From Rhytidiadelphus loreus (Eukaryota > Streptophyta > Bryopsida > Hypnales > Hylocomiaceae): a stretch of 64,000 bases of DNA. The notes beneath the pieces are model-generated. The model had not been told where the DNA came from. It saw only the letters and a list, made by a program, of their open reading frames with translations, and did no database searches. This document shows, piece after piece, positions 35,283-46,810 of the stretch. A program made the position numbers and the translations under genes. Location: positions 21,111,001 to 21,175,000 of the forward strand of contig OX344763.1 in NCBI GenBank assembly GCA_947034895.1, in the 5' to 3' direction. Within the stretch, counting starts at the first letter, position 1. Every line of letters begins with the position of its first letter.

Positions 35283-37781
35283 ATGGCGGACTCTGCGATC
35301 CCTGCCGTTGTGCAGCGGAGCGTCTCCCAGCTTGAGGTTGCCGTGTCGGATTTGCAGAAGCAGATTCGGTTGCTTGTTTCGCCAGAATCACAGGAAGCGG
35401 TTGCGTTGCTGTCTGCCGCGGACCGTGCTTTGTATTTCTTAGCTATCTCCAAAGCGACCAACGCGCTCTTTTGCCGTAAGTGCTCTTACTGGTTGTGTGT
35501 AAGAGGTCGCTCTGTAGTTCGGTCATTTTGCTGTAGTGGTCTGGACTTTGCTATCGGCACTGCTTTCTGAAATTGTGAGTGTCTTAGTCGAAAAATTGAA
35601 CTGGAATTTGCTGTTAGGGTTTTTGAATTGAATGCAGAATGGATTTGTCGGAAGGACATGATTCTTCTCGTTGAATGTTCTCTTCGAGTTTTCACATTGA
35701 TTCTTTTCATTGGAGCTTAGGAGTGATTGTTCTACCGCTACCGTCTTGTCAAGGTTCCATTTCTGTCAAGAATTTGTCTCTTCTTGCGAAGGTTGACGCG
35801 GTAGTGGTTGCCAATTTTTGTAGTAGACTTATTGTCTCCTGGTGAAACCTAATCTAGCTTCTAAAGAGTATCCAATTAGGAGCCAGGATCATTTTTTGTG
35901 GTTTGCCGCCCTTTCTTGTGGATCTCACAAGGGTTCTTGAAATCGAAGTTAAAAATTGATTGGACAAATATCCAACTCTCGGATTCTGTTGTAACTTGCT
36001 TAGGGGTAGGGTTTAAGGGGCAGTGTGGTAGAGATAATCAAGATTATTTGCAACCACCAATCGCAATCCCTGCTTTTTCCTACCCCCACAAAGTGTAGGA
36101 AGACAGAATTCTAAGACATATTCAAGGTTTGATAACCCCTAAAAATGTGTTATGTACATGAGAATCAACCTGTGGATTTACTAGTTTAGCAGGTGTCGAG
36201 AAGTGCTTCTTGTTCTTTTTCAATTTGTGGAGTCTTGCATAATTATCATGATAATTGTGTCTATGGCATGGACAACTTCTTCATGATAATTCGTGACGCT
36301 GGGTATCGTTATGGTATGGGTATGCAGTGCACTTGAGGACTACAGGTCAGACTCCAGAGAAGCACGGCGTCAAATCTGAATTGGTATGATTCTTTTGCAA
36401 TTATATTACTCTAATAAAAAGAGTTCCCGTCACTTGGGTATTTTGCGTTTTATTTTCTGAGGTGGCCATCTGACCTGCAATATTGTGTGACATGGTTGCA
36501 GGAAAGGGTGAGCGTCTATCATGATAAAGTTGCCCATGCCATAGACAGAAGTACAGGTAAATTGCACATTGATTCTTGCAGTTTGGTATTTTTCTTGTTC
36601 GTATTTTACTGTTGCTGTCTGAGTGCTTTGTAATTTATCGAGATGTTCTTGGTTTCGGATTCATTTGAGGACATTGGAATTGGATTGTTTGCTGCATGCA
36701 GCTATACACTCCATTTTCAGGTATGCACTCCATTTTACTTACTATCTCTTTGTGTTTTACAGCTCCATCTAGACCAACATCTTCCATTAACGTGCCAGCA
36801 GCAAATAGGTTCATCGAACATGCAATTCCAGATTTGTCTGAAGGTATTCACATCGCTTTCAGAGCTCTACTTTAGCGTTAGTTATTTATCGTGATTCCTG
36901 GCTTGCAAATACACTTCACATTAGGTGTTGATGACCGGATTCTTGAACCCTCTCAAAGTTCTCTTAAACCTATTTTACATGTTTTGAAGAATAGTTGTTT
37001 ATCTTGATGTAACGTAGAGAACTCATATCCAATTCCTTAAGATTTCCATGAATAGTTCAGAGATGTGAAGTATATGGTGACAGTTAGATATTGAGAATCT
37101 AATGATTAAGGCAATATACAACTGCTGAAGAGTCAAAGCTTACTTACGGAATTCTCAACCTATGAACAAAACTTGAAAATTCGTGAGTGACATGGTAACT
37201 AAATAGCATGTTATATAGTGTGTTGGAATCCTCTCAAAAGTTTGAACAAGGCCCACAAATTTTTTTCCATTGTAATAATAGAACGTATTTCAAAGATTTC
37301 AAAGTCACAGTTCCCTACCTTATAATTCATTAAGTTGAAATTTTTGTCGAATCCAAACTTCTGACTATAAATATTGATTCTCACCTCCTCTTGTCTCAAT
37401 TTCACCATTTCCCACTAAGTTCATTATGTTAGACTATGAAGGGTGAGATGAGGTGGAATATCTTTTATCACATTTTGCTGATTCGGAGAAGAAATAGGGA
37501 GGCCTTTCACAGCTGTTTTCATATCTGTATGTTGTGGAAAACGAAATCACTTAGTGGTACATAAGCATGTGACTTATGTTATTTCTTATGTTGCAGAACA
37601 AAAACATCAAGTCCGTGAGGTGACCAGAAGGGGAAACAAACGGAGCATGACATGGGTTAGAAATCCTAATGAAAGCTCAACTCAAGCGAATAAAAGACAA
37701 TCGGTGATGGATGCAGCAGCTGCGTTTCTTGCAGAGGCCGCTAAAGATCTGGTTCCCATATCTGGTACCTCATCTGACTAG
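35283..37781 (+). CDS. C1D: C1D/Rrp47-like nuclear exosome cofactor, 5 exons
   Basis: C1D (yeast Rrp47/Lrp1) binds nucleic acid and supports the nuclear exosome in rRNA and small RNA 3'-end processing. Exons are 35283-35475, 36328-36383, 36502-36556, 36763-36843 and 37597-37781. They sum to 570 nt, giving 189 aa plus TAG, with phase kept and GT/AG at every junction. The N-terminal half matches the Sas10/Utp3/C1D domain: a helical start (VSQLEVAVSDLQKQIRLL), then LLSAADRALYFLAISKATNA, then TTGQTPEKHGVKSELERV and VYHDKVAHAID, as in other C1D proteins (YL.TQG..P..H.VK.EL.R...Y..K). The C-terminal half is basic and low-complexity (REVTRRGNKRSMTW), as expected for nucleic-acid contact. The length is normal for the family. 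The first ATG after the telo-box leader was chosen as start. Confidence 0.93.
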
Positions 37782-38832
37782 CGTTTCTCCGAATTCCAGC
37801 ACTGCAATCTCCCACCTTGAAATCTTTCTCTAATGTGAATCCTTAAGAGTCAAGCACTTGGGGCTGTCTTGCTTTTTGGATCTCAACCACATTTTATGAA
37901 GTTATCAATTGGTGTAGGAATTCAGAAATATTTTGATCCGCCATAATGAAGGATTATAGCTTAGGCCGATTCTTTTTTGTGTTAATTCTAATAGAACGTG
38001 GCAATCTTCTTAGACCTGCCACATGTACCATAGCATCTGAAAGAACTGTTCATTGATACTCCATCTCTCTACAGAGTTAAGCTTGCATCGCGGTGTCCAA
38101 TTGCATTTTCCATGATGACACGAAATCCTCCTAGCGAATATAATTTAGGGCTCAGGTCAATCATGACGCGACAGAAATCTGTGAAGAACTGTTGCACTGA
38201 ACTTAACCAGAAATTTGACAGTCTGGAAAACACTTCAAGCGGCTCTGGCACGCTACTGTAGTACAAGCTCGTGTTTTCAAGTGAGGGCCTTGTCAAACCA
38301 CCTCACTTTCGGCTCTTCACATTCCCTGCAGATGTAAGGTAGGGTTCCCTAAAAGCAACCCTAAACACAGAGTTACATTATGCTTTCTTCAATGTGCCAG
38401 TAGTGTACATTGCAGGAGGTGGTCACGTTTCAACTTCGAAAATTCGTAAAATTCGTAACTAATTTCATGAAGGTCCCAAAAATATGAAACGTGACTTAGA
38501 TGCCAATTCCATTTTTTTCTTACGAATTTTTATGAAAAGTTGTTTCAAGGAGTTTAGCTCTCCGCAAATGCAATGAGTTCTTATAAGGTCGCTGTAAGAG
38601 CAGATTACCTTACTAGCTTTTGTCAATGCAAGGCCACTGTTGGTCCAGAAACAATAAATCTAAGGGTACCAGACTTTCAAGATACCATACTATTTACATC
38701 TACCCTTCTGTGCTATATCTGAAAATTGCTACTGCTTCACGCTCTGCTTATTTCCATTGGTAATGTCAAGCTTAGGTGGAGATTTGTTTTGATTTAAATA
38801 TACTTAGATCCTCACTCGAAAACATCGATTCA
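37782..38832. other. C1D 3' flank and intergenic DNA
   Basis: Includes the 3' UTR of the C1D-like gene. A short inverted repeat pairs GTCACGTTTCA at 38422-38432 with TGAAACGTGAC at 38485-38495, with related AATTCGTAA phrases inside and just outside. No other gene recognised. Confidence 0.5.
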
Positions 38833-38904
38833 GTCGTTGTAGTATAGTGGTAAGTATTCCCGCCTGTCACGCGGGTGACCCGGGTTCGATCCCCGGCAGC
38901 GGCG
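38833..38904 (+). tRNA. tRNA-Asp (anticodon GTC)
   Basis: The full cloverleaf folds by eye. The acceptor GTCGTTG (38833-38839) pairs with CAGCGGC (38897-38903), with discriminator G at 38904. The anticodon stem CCCGC (38859-38863) pairs with GCGGG (38871-38875) around loop CTGTCAC, with GTC at 38866-38868. The T stem CCGGG pairs with CCCGG around TTCGATC. A-box (TAGTATAGTGG) and B-box (GGTTCGATCCC) promoter elements are intact, and there is no intron. 3' CCA is not encoded, as usual in eukaryotes. It matches the well-known plant tRNA-Asp. Confidence 0.97.
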
Positions 38905-39109
38905 CTGATCTGAACTGTAACTCCCTAGCGTGTGGCGTGAGTTCATTTTTTGAGTTTTTTGCACTTGTTTCATTTTATTAGAGATATGAATGATTCAATT
39001 GGAGATTTAAATTTGCAGGGTATGATATAATTGGTCTACAAGGATAGGACTCCCTCTTTTGAATATCAATAGTGCAGTGAATGAATAGACATAGACATGT
39101 CACAATTGA

Positions 39110-39790
39110 TTTTATCTTTTAAATTCTATAAGGTAGGTAGACAAGCCTATACCACCCCAACTAGCAATTTTGAATGTCTTAAGCCCAACTCTAAGAGGGG
39201 CACCCTTATATTTTTCACCTTTATAAGGTAGACAAGCCTATTATCACCCCAATTAGCAATATGAATATCTTGGGGCCAACTCTAAGAGAGGCACATAGGC
39301 CTATTACCACCCCAAATAGCAATTTGAATATTTTGAAGTCAACTTTAAGAGAGGCACATATTTTTCAAAGGTGTGCACATATTTTATAAATCAAAACCCA
39401 AGTGAAATTGTAATTTTTGCGAGTTTCTAAAGTAATCTACCCTCAAATTACAAAAACATTCAATCATAGAGTGGAATCATGAACATCCTATAAATAACTC
39501 ATAATCGCTCTCCCTTGTATCCAATGATAATTAAGCGTTCACTATTAAATGATGAACATGTTAACTCTTGTTGGCATTAATGTAATGCCGATTTTGTCAG
39601 AAAATGAACAAATTTGAATGATAGATTGGACGGAATTGGAACCCAAAGTAGGATGATTCTAATTGGGCAATAGAAAAAAATAGGTTGGTCTATCTTATTT
39701 TGTGCTTTGTAATTCCAATGCTTGATTAAATCAAAGACTTGAATTTGTAGGGGTGCAATTACTCTAGGAAGGTAAAAACACTCCATTTTG
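39110..39790. repeat. Dispersed repeat with internal ~85-bp tandem units
   Basis: The phrase GACAAGCCTATTATCACCCC..TTAGCAAT..GAATAT..CCAACTCTAAGAGAGGCAC is repeated three times at about 39135-39365. The whole segment, including the later CTTGTTGGCATTAATG (about 39568) and GGAACCCAAAGTAGGATGA (about 39639) phrases, matches about 46330-46810 in reverse complement. No coding capacity. Confidence 0.75.
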
Positions 39791-39939
39791 AAATACACAT
39801 TTTTAGAAAAAAAGAAGAGAAAATACAAGGTGGGAAAACAAGGGGATGACTTTCATATATGAATTATTTAAAATGGAGAACATCCAAAAATTCGAGAAAA
39901 TAATTTTTTTTTTAAATAATATGAATGAGTAGAAATATT

Positions 39940-40800
39940 ATAGATAAAGAGTATTATACAAAAAATTATATAAAACTCAAGAAAGAGCTTGAAGAGCCAA
40001 GAGGTTTACAAAATAAAATGAAATTGTATGAAGATGAATGCCACATTATGAAAAAATGAGGAGCTTATTAAGAAGAGAGTGTTCAAGAATTTGAAATCAC
40101 TCTTTATAAACCTGAGCAATATTTAATTCCTAATGTTGAATGCCTAAATAACTCTTTCAACATGAGGATTTCTAACTTAACCTATATGTATGATATTTTT
40201 TTAAATGAAATGTCTCATCTATAATTAAAGTAACTACAACCTAATTGTGACTTGTTTGCAGTACATCTAGATTCTTGCCTAAAATGTAAGTCTTTTGAAC
40301 ACGAAAATCTAAAGGTCAATCTTGGATACACCTATTATCAACGCTTTGAAAATGCTTAGTTTTTTCACACATTGTCTAAAAGATACATGTGATGACTTTA
40401 TGAAATCCCGTTTTCACTACCAAAAAGCTTCACCAATCATTTAGACAATTTACTAATGAGAAACAAGCTCAAATGTTTATACAATCAAATTTGGGTGGAG
40501 AACCATCTACACTGCATTGTATTTGACTCCTAGAACATGAATTATGTACTAAAATATGGCAAGACAACTACCATTGACTTGATGATTCAACAATTCACAT
40601 TTTTATTTGAATGTCATTTTAACATCTACACCTTGTTATGCTCAAATACTAAACCATTTGTAGCTTCTAAAACATGTAGAAAGTGCAATAATGATCCAAA
40701 TTGGGAGTGCCATGTGTCATTTAAAACAATTCAATATGAACACAAAATTTTGTCACTGTGGTATACCAGAGTTCATGCACCTTCTATGTCAAATAGATAA
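39940..40800 (+). pseudogene. Decayed coding remnant of a coiled-coil protein
   Basis: In-frame stops and frameshifts interrupt a readable protein trace. It has a coiled coil (LKKELEEPRGLQNKMKLYED) near 39990-40040, then LDSCLKCKSFEHENLKVNLG and YTYYQRFENA (about 40270-40360), then KYGKTTTIDLMIQQFTFLFE and KTCRKCNNDPNWECHVSFKT (about 40552-40730). The order of coiled coil followed by Cys-containing segments suggests a retrotransposon gag or similar transposon protein, but no standard CCHC knuckle is visible. I do not recognise the family. Confidence 0.5.
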
Positions 40801-41433
40801 CACCATGTTGCATCAAAAATTCAGCTATCCATACCTTTTTAGGGTTCCACTGCCATTTTACCCCCAAATCTCCAACTACGGTATCTCGCATTCTTTCATC
40901 ACAAACCCTACCCAGCATAAGAGCCTCCACTACAAACTTCGTAAACAGACTCAGAATCTTTAGCTCGGAATCCCAATCCTAAACCCTAAAAACGTAACAG
41001 TTGAGGTCTTCGGGTCGGCCAGATCATTGCATTCCAGTCCACTTACAAGCAAGCACTGCGATGGAGGGACGGCAATCGTGGGTTTCAGTTTGAGTCGCCA
41101 CTATCGTTGCAGATTCTCATCGTTTCATAGAATGTGTACTCTCGCATACTTCAACAACAACCATCGTTGCAGATTCTCACCGTTTCGTAGAATGTGTGCA
41201 CACGCATGCTTCAACAATAACGACAACAAAATTGAGAGAAGATGGAGCTTCCTTCTGGTTTGCTACCCCTTTTGCTCCTCCCTCGTATTCCAATGACGGA
41301 AGGGAATCCATCCATCCACATTCAAGGTCTCCAATCCCAAGCTCCTCTGAAAACCCACTCTTGATGGATTCGAGCTCTAGCGCAAGATTGTTTCGCAGGC
41401 AATCTCTCGGATACGTTTTCCTTGGTTGATCAA
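40801..41433. other. Flank of F-box exon with 60-bp tandem duplication
   Basis: An exact-period 60-bp duplication (ATCGTTGCAGATTCTCAYCG...) spans 41100-41220 with about 85% identity. The plus frame at 41196-41429 (Ser-rich, ends SLGYVFLG) and the minus frame at 41177-41716 both span it, but neither has a recognisable domain. If the F-box gene continues 3' through splicing, its later exons could lie here or further left. I could not identify them. Confidence 0.45.
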
Positions 41434-41688
41434 TCACCGCTTGGGGATTCGGAACTGCAAGATGAAAGTGACGAAGCTGTGGGAGTCGACGATGGCCTGC
41501 CAATGCCGGCACACGCAACTGGCGCGCACCGCCGCCTTGATCGGCATGCGGGCGAAGATGTGCTCCATAATCTCCTCGCTCAAGCTCCCCCAATCCACAG
41601 CGGGGATGGAGATGGACTCCTCCGACGGCTGGGGCTTGGAGGAGTGAAGCTCGCGCGGGACTCCCAACTGAAAAATGTATTCGTACAT
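41434..41688 (-). CDS. F-box protein, first exon or truncated gene
   Basis: The frame starts with ATG at 41688 (MYEYIFQLGVPRELHSS) and runs to a TGA at 41434-41436, 84 aa. Residues about 33-72 form an F-box: W..L.EEIMEHIFARMPIKA followed by VRASCVCRHWQAIVDSHSF, with the canonical L, I, C-V-C-x-x-W and S-x-x-F spacing. F-boxes bind SKP1 in SCF ubiquitin ligases, and the substrate-binding C-terminal domain (kelch, LRR or other) is missing here. A possible donor (AAGCG|GTGATT) just before the stop could join a downstream exon. Otherwise the gene is truncated. The upstream region to 42850 may hold its 5' UTR. Confidence 0.6.
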   Translation of the reverse strand: MYEYIFQLGVPRELHSSKPQPSEESISIPAVDWGSLSEEIMEHIFARMPIKAAVRASCVCRHWQAIVDSHSFVTFILQFRIPKR

Positions 41689-41879
41689 TTTGGAGAAGTC
41701 GAGAACGAAGCTGCAAATGAAGAAAGCAATTGTGGAAATCGAGCGATCAATTGAAGGTAACTAAGTTAAAAACTCTGCATTCCGTTGGCTAGGGGGGTGA
41801 AACAAATCAATCCCGGTGTGTGCAGTCAGTGATCTCAACACTGCTCAAGAGAATCTCCCAGGAATTTACCGAAACCCGA

Positions 41880-42690
41880 ATCAATGGCCACCAAAACTAG
41901 CACCTTAATCACACGCTGCCCATGTTTGAGAATCAAAAACACAAAACGATTCCGCACGACGGCTTCTGGCAATCACTGCGCTCTAAATCGTCCAGAAACT
42001 CGTTACTAAAGTAGTCACAAAACATTGATGTGAACTCGCGTTTGATTTCACTCCAAAGGGATTGAAATTGAGAAACGCAACCTCCAATCCACAATTCCAC
42101 AATAATGCTGCACTCGTAGAAACCTCTGGTGGAGATCGATCGATCAAAGCAGAGGCGAATGTACGAGGTTACGAAACCAATCTGTATTCACCCTGGCTAT
42201 GGCGAGAGACGAAACCAATCACCAAACCACAACAACGCTCAAGAAAACCTGCCCATGGCAAGAAAACTAGAATAGAAATCGATCAACACTACACCACCCA
42301 AATCGCATGCTTGAGATTCCGAACCCACAAAAAGAATTCTGCAAGGCTCCAGCAACCACTGAGCTCCAAATCGTTTCAACAAATTGTTACCAAAAGTGGT
42401 AACGAATCCTTGTTGCAAATTGATCAATCGCTCAAACACTTGAACACCTAGATCACAAGCGGCCAACGCTTGAGAATCGTAGCCCAAAAAGACTCTGCAA
42501 GGTTTCAACAATCACTGAGATCCAAATCCCTTTTCAAATCCTCGTTACCAAAGTAGAGTAACGAATCCTTACTGCGAATCGATCAATCGATCAACCACTT
42601 GATCAACCAAATCACAAGCTGCCGCCAATGCTCGAGAATCGGAACCCAAATACTACTCAGCATTCCTAAATCGTTACAGACACGCGAAGG
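41880..42690. repeat. Degenerate tandem repeat upstream of F-box exon
   Basis: The phrases CAAYCACTGAGMTCCAAATC, CTCGTTACCAAAGTAG..GTAACGAATCCTT, GATCAATCGATCAA and GAGAATCG.AACCCAAA recur in the same order starting near 41930, 42311, 42472 and 42631. Spacing is irregular (about 160-380 bp). Frames across it are repeat artefacts. It may be part of a transcribed leader or a minisatellite. Confidence 0.65.
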
Positions 42691-43200
42691 TGAAGACGAT
42701 CTCTGCAAAGAGGATGGAAATCACAAATTCTCAAACCTACCACCCCTAAATTACTCCCAAGAAACCGCAAGTGCTCGATGTTGCAAGTAGAGCCTACAAA
42801 TTCGGCGCCAACTCTAGCTAATTTCTGCCAAAACTCGAGCAATTCTGCGAGAAGTTGTGCGCCTTATGGTAAAATGCTCGGGACTTGGGAGATTATAAGC
42901 CCCAGTCGAAGCAGCTCGTGGACTTGATACAGAGGAGGATGCCATATGAAGTAGATGAACTACTAATAAATTGAACCCCACGGCAGTTTGGACTGACGGA
43001 CTTTGGTGACTTTGGACCTTGGACCCGTTTGGAGGTGATTCTGAAGCTATAAATAGCAAGTGGCTGAAAAGTGCCCCACTGGACTGACCTTGTGGGTGGG
43101 ATCATGAACTCTTGGAACGCAACATGTGTCTTTGGATAACTTCGAGCCTCCGACGGTCCGACCCACTTGCGCTGCTGGGGTCTGTCACTGAGTGATCAAA
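42691..43200. other. Intergenic DNA
   Basis: Moderate-GC stretch adjoining the degenerate tandem repeat. Frames on the minus strand (42814-43105) lack domains. Nothing else recognised. Confidence 0.4.
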
Positions 43201-43369
43201 TCTGATTTTTTAATCTGATTTTTAATATTTTTATTTTGGGGGAAACAAATCAGTGAAACGAAGATTTCATTGCAAAGGTCAAAAATATAGCCACCCAAAT
43301 CTGATTTTCATAATTACCTCCAGTTGTCATACCCAGGTTTTTTGTTTTTTTGTTTTTTCATTTATTTTG

Positions 43370-43915
43370 GGTAAGGTGAAGGCACCCAAAAGCATCCCTG
43401 TACCTATTCATGTGCCTTAGACTGGGCCAAGGAGAACTGACCCCCTCGCTCGGCCCTACGGGCAAACCCTGGAATTATTTATTTTCTGCACATGAATTTT
43501 TTTGCAAATTTTGAATTCATTTCTACGATCAGAGACCCCAAATTAGCTAGGTGAGGTCAAGATTATACCCTAGAATGGCCCAAAATAGGGGGCATTTTTT
43601 TTACTTGCACCCCTGATAAAGATGAGCGAGGGGGTCAATCCACCCTGATCTTAGACTGCCTCTTAATGGTCAGGGTGAATTGATCCCTTCGCTCGTCCCC
43701 GAAGGAAAACCCTGAATTTTTTTTATTTCAATACATGATAAAATTTGCAATTTTTGAATTCATATCTGCAATCAGAGACCCCAAATTAGCTAGAAGAGAT
43801 GTAGAGCTTACATTTTATGGGCACAGAATAGGGGGTCTTTTTTTTACTTGCACCCCCTGGACTGATAGGGGGGACGAGCAAGGGGGGGAGTTCACCCCGA
43901 CCTTCTTAATGTGTC
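43370..43915. repeat. Tandem ~242-bp repeat with hairpin junctions
   Basis: The phrase TTTGCAAATTTTGAATTCAT followed by ATCAGAGACCCCAAATTAGC occurs at 43501 and 43743. Between the copies, GAGCGAGGGGGTCAATCCAC (about 43624) and its near reverse complement GAATTGATCCCTTCGCTCG (about 43677) form a hairpin around CCCTGATC...GGTCAGGG. A third, diverged single copy lies at about 20548. Non-coding, probable transposon ends. Confidence 0.7.
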
Positions 43916-46330
43916 CCTGGACTTTAGTTAATGTGTCCTTCAAATGCTTACCTTTGATTCACTAACACATTTGAAGGACATAACTCTAATTTGTTAATTA
44001 CAGTTTTTTGCAAATTTTGGTTTAGGATTCACCTATATGATAGTTTTAGTGGTTTAGGCACTGGGCACTTTGAAAAATCATAAAAATTACATACGACATC
44101 CAAAAAATCTATTTTCTTTTTAATATTCATGATTTTCACTTGCTAATACTACAAAAATATCATTTTGAGGAAAAAAGTGTCTCCAACTATGCTAAATTGC
44201 TTATATTGACATTGTTAGGTGCTTCCATCTTAGTATAGAAAGCAATCTTCAATGGGGGTGATGAAGCTATTTTCATCCATGGAACGGATGAAACCTATAA
44301 TATATGGATGAAATTTTATTTTATTCATCCAAAAATTAGGGTTCATTCATCCAAAATAGAGCGATACCTTCCCAAGATTTGGTAGCTGATTTTGACAATT
44401 TGAAGCATTGGGAAAGGAAGAATGGCTTGCCCAATATTCCCTATGCAAAAATTCGGTGATGGTGAAAATTCGCTCAAAAACAAACCTTGGTCATACTCCC
44501 CTACATTTGGGTTATTAGGTTTGCAAATAAGTAAAGCAAAATTTGAAGCATGAGGGAAATAGACCAATGCCAAGGACTGAATCCACAACAGTGCTAATAT
44601 GTGAACATGTGAGCTTTGAGCATATATATAAGTATAGTAGTTGACCCCTTCTCGACCAACCACCCATTTTCACTAGTTAGGCTGCTTTGTTTCCAATCAT
44701 TTGTGGTTTAGGTGACAACTTTACACAACACAAATGTTAGGAAGGTGTACATTGGAAGCCATAATTATCACCTACATTGAAGCATAGTCAATTTTGTATT
44801 CATCCTATGGTTGGAAATACGGTGACTTACATGATAGGAATAGGTTGAACGGAATCTTCATGAAAAAAATTAATGATCATTTTTGTTTTGATAAAGAAAA
44901 TGTAAAAGAAATATCAAATCCTTCTTAAATCTATTTTTGTAAATGAAGGAAATTTTCCCCTCACCATATCCATACAATTGTTATGTTGGATTCCTTATGT
45001 GATTGGAAAGGGATCAACAACCTTAGATATCCTACAACCATTGAAGGTCCTTATAATGTAAACACCTCTGATATAGGTACCATAATATAAGGGTTAGATT
45101 TGCCATAAATTAAGTCATTTCTATAAATAAAAAAGTGCTATGTGTATGTCATCTTGTGATTGGTGTAAGAATTTGATGTGAAAAATTCAATTTCAACAAA
45201 TTCTTGCCAAAATCAGACCCTTACAAATTGTCTACTTGCCCAATCAATGTACTACTCTAAATAGTGTAATAAAATTCCCTATTGTATACTCAACCAACAA
45301 CCTCAAAGTCTCCAATGGATGACAAAGAATCATTCCTTCTAAGGTGGGCACCCCAAAAATGTACCATTGATCCTAAACCCCCATCTCCACTCCGTGTCAC
45401 ATCTCCAAAATCGTGTACCTCCAAATGTGGAAGAAACTATTTTAGTACCAAACTTTGACCCTTCATATCTTTTGCATATGGTATCCAAATGCCACATTCA
45501 TTGGTGCGTTGGAACCTCCTTCCAAGTGCCAACAAGACAATCAATAACAATCTAACCATTCTAATAATAGTAAGTAGGCACAAAAGCAAAAAGTGGCGGT
45601 TTTGGAGGGAACCCACCTTATGTAAGACAAAAAAAGTGCAAATATCAGTTCATCCTTAGAACTTTGTGTGGAAAGGAGGCTTCAATCTGGCACAGGAGTT
45701 TGAGTGACCTCCAATGAGTGCCCTTTTCGATCCCCTTTTTTTTTAAGCAAATGATACAGTACCATACCATACCCCAAAAGGGTGATTTCCACAGTGACCA
45801 GCCCAACGACGTTCTAGGATTCAAATTATTATCATAAAGAAGTTACTCGGCCTTGGGATCTCCGTCAACTGCGTCTTGACTCCGTTTTCTGCTGTGAATC
45901 TGTGCACTTGTTGTTGGATACAGTACGATTCCTTCCCTGGCCACTTGGCACATGATGTTGCGCTTTGTTGTTTTTTAAATTGAAAATTAGAACATGCGCA
46001 TGTGCTGCAAGTGATGATCTTCCTGCTGCAGCCCGTCCCTCCTGCACCTTTCTATTGAATTCGTACTGTGTATATAATCTTCAATCATCACACGCAAGTG
46101 GAGACCTTGCCGGCAAGGGCAAAAGGTCTCCATGTGCACACATGGAGTGTGCGTAGACTATGGAAATGACCGCAACTGAAGAAGAGGAAGAAGACTTGGT
46201 CTTTTTTTGCGGGTCAGTCGTGTGGGTCTTTTTGTGGGTCATTTCCGTGGTCTACCACCATAATATAATGATACCATGGAATTGTATCTGATTATGGTTT
46301 GTTTTTTCTATGCTGTCTCTTGTAGAATGT
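43916..46330. other. Repeat-derived intergenic DNA
   Basis: The part at about 45100-45640 is the diverged partner of the repeat at 19.5-21.0 kb. An inverted repeat of about 20-bp arms pairs GTAGACTATGGAAATGACC (46153-46171) with GGTCATTTCCGTGGTCTAC (about 46236-46254). No supported gene. Confidence 0.45.
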
Positions 46331-46810
46331 TGCCTCAAATGTACAATCTTTATTCATGGGAGCCGGGGGGTGATTTGTGGATGGATACATTTAAGGGAAG
46401 TCAACCCATTTTTGTTTCACTGCCTAATTTTTTGTCATCCTACTTTTGGTTCCAGTTTCGTCCAAAAATTCATTCACATCAGTTCACTTTCTAACAAAAT
46501 CACTCCATTAATGCCAACAAGGGCTAACATGTCAATCCTTTAATGGTTGAACACTTTAAGTATCGTTCAGGTACATGGGAGAGTGGTTACAAGTTGTTAA
46601 TAGGATGTTCATGACTCTATTCTATAGTGGTTTTGTAGTTTCAGGGTAGACCACTTCGTAAATTTACAAAAATTCACTTAGGTTTGATTTGTGAAACAAG
46701 CACTTAGCTTTGAAAAATACTTACCCTTCGCTCTTAGAGTTGGCCCCATGATATTGAGATTGCTAATTAAGGTGGTAATAGTCTTGTCTACTTTGTAGAA
46801 AGTATGCCAA
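46330..46810. repeat. Inverted partner of the 39.1-39.8 kb repeat
   Basis: In reverse complement this segment contains CTTGTTGGCATTAATG, GGAACCAAAAGTAGGATGA, and the block AAGTAGACAAGACTATTACC..TTAGCAAT..GGGCCAACTCTAAGAG. These match 39568, 39639 and 39130-39260 in order. It carries one unit of the internal tandem repeat instead of three. Confidence 0.7.

Noticed and set aside
41177..41716. 179-aa minus-strand frame overlapping the F-box exon
   Set aside because: It reads the F-box DNA in another frame; the F-box frame is the one with a recognisable domain.
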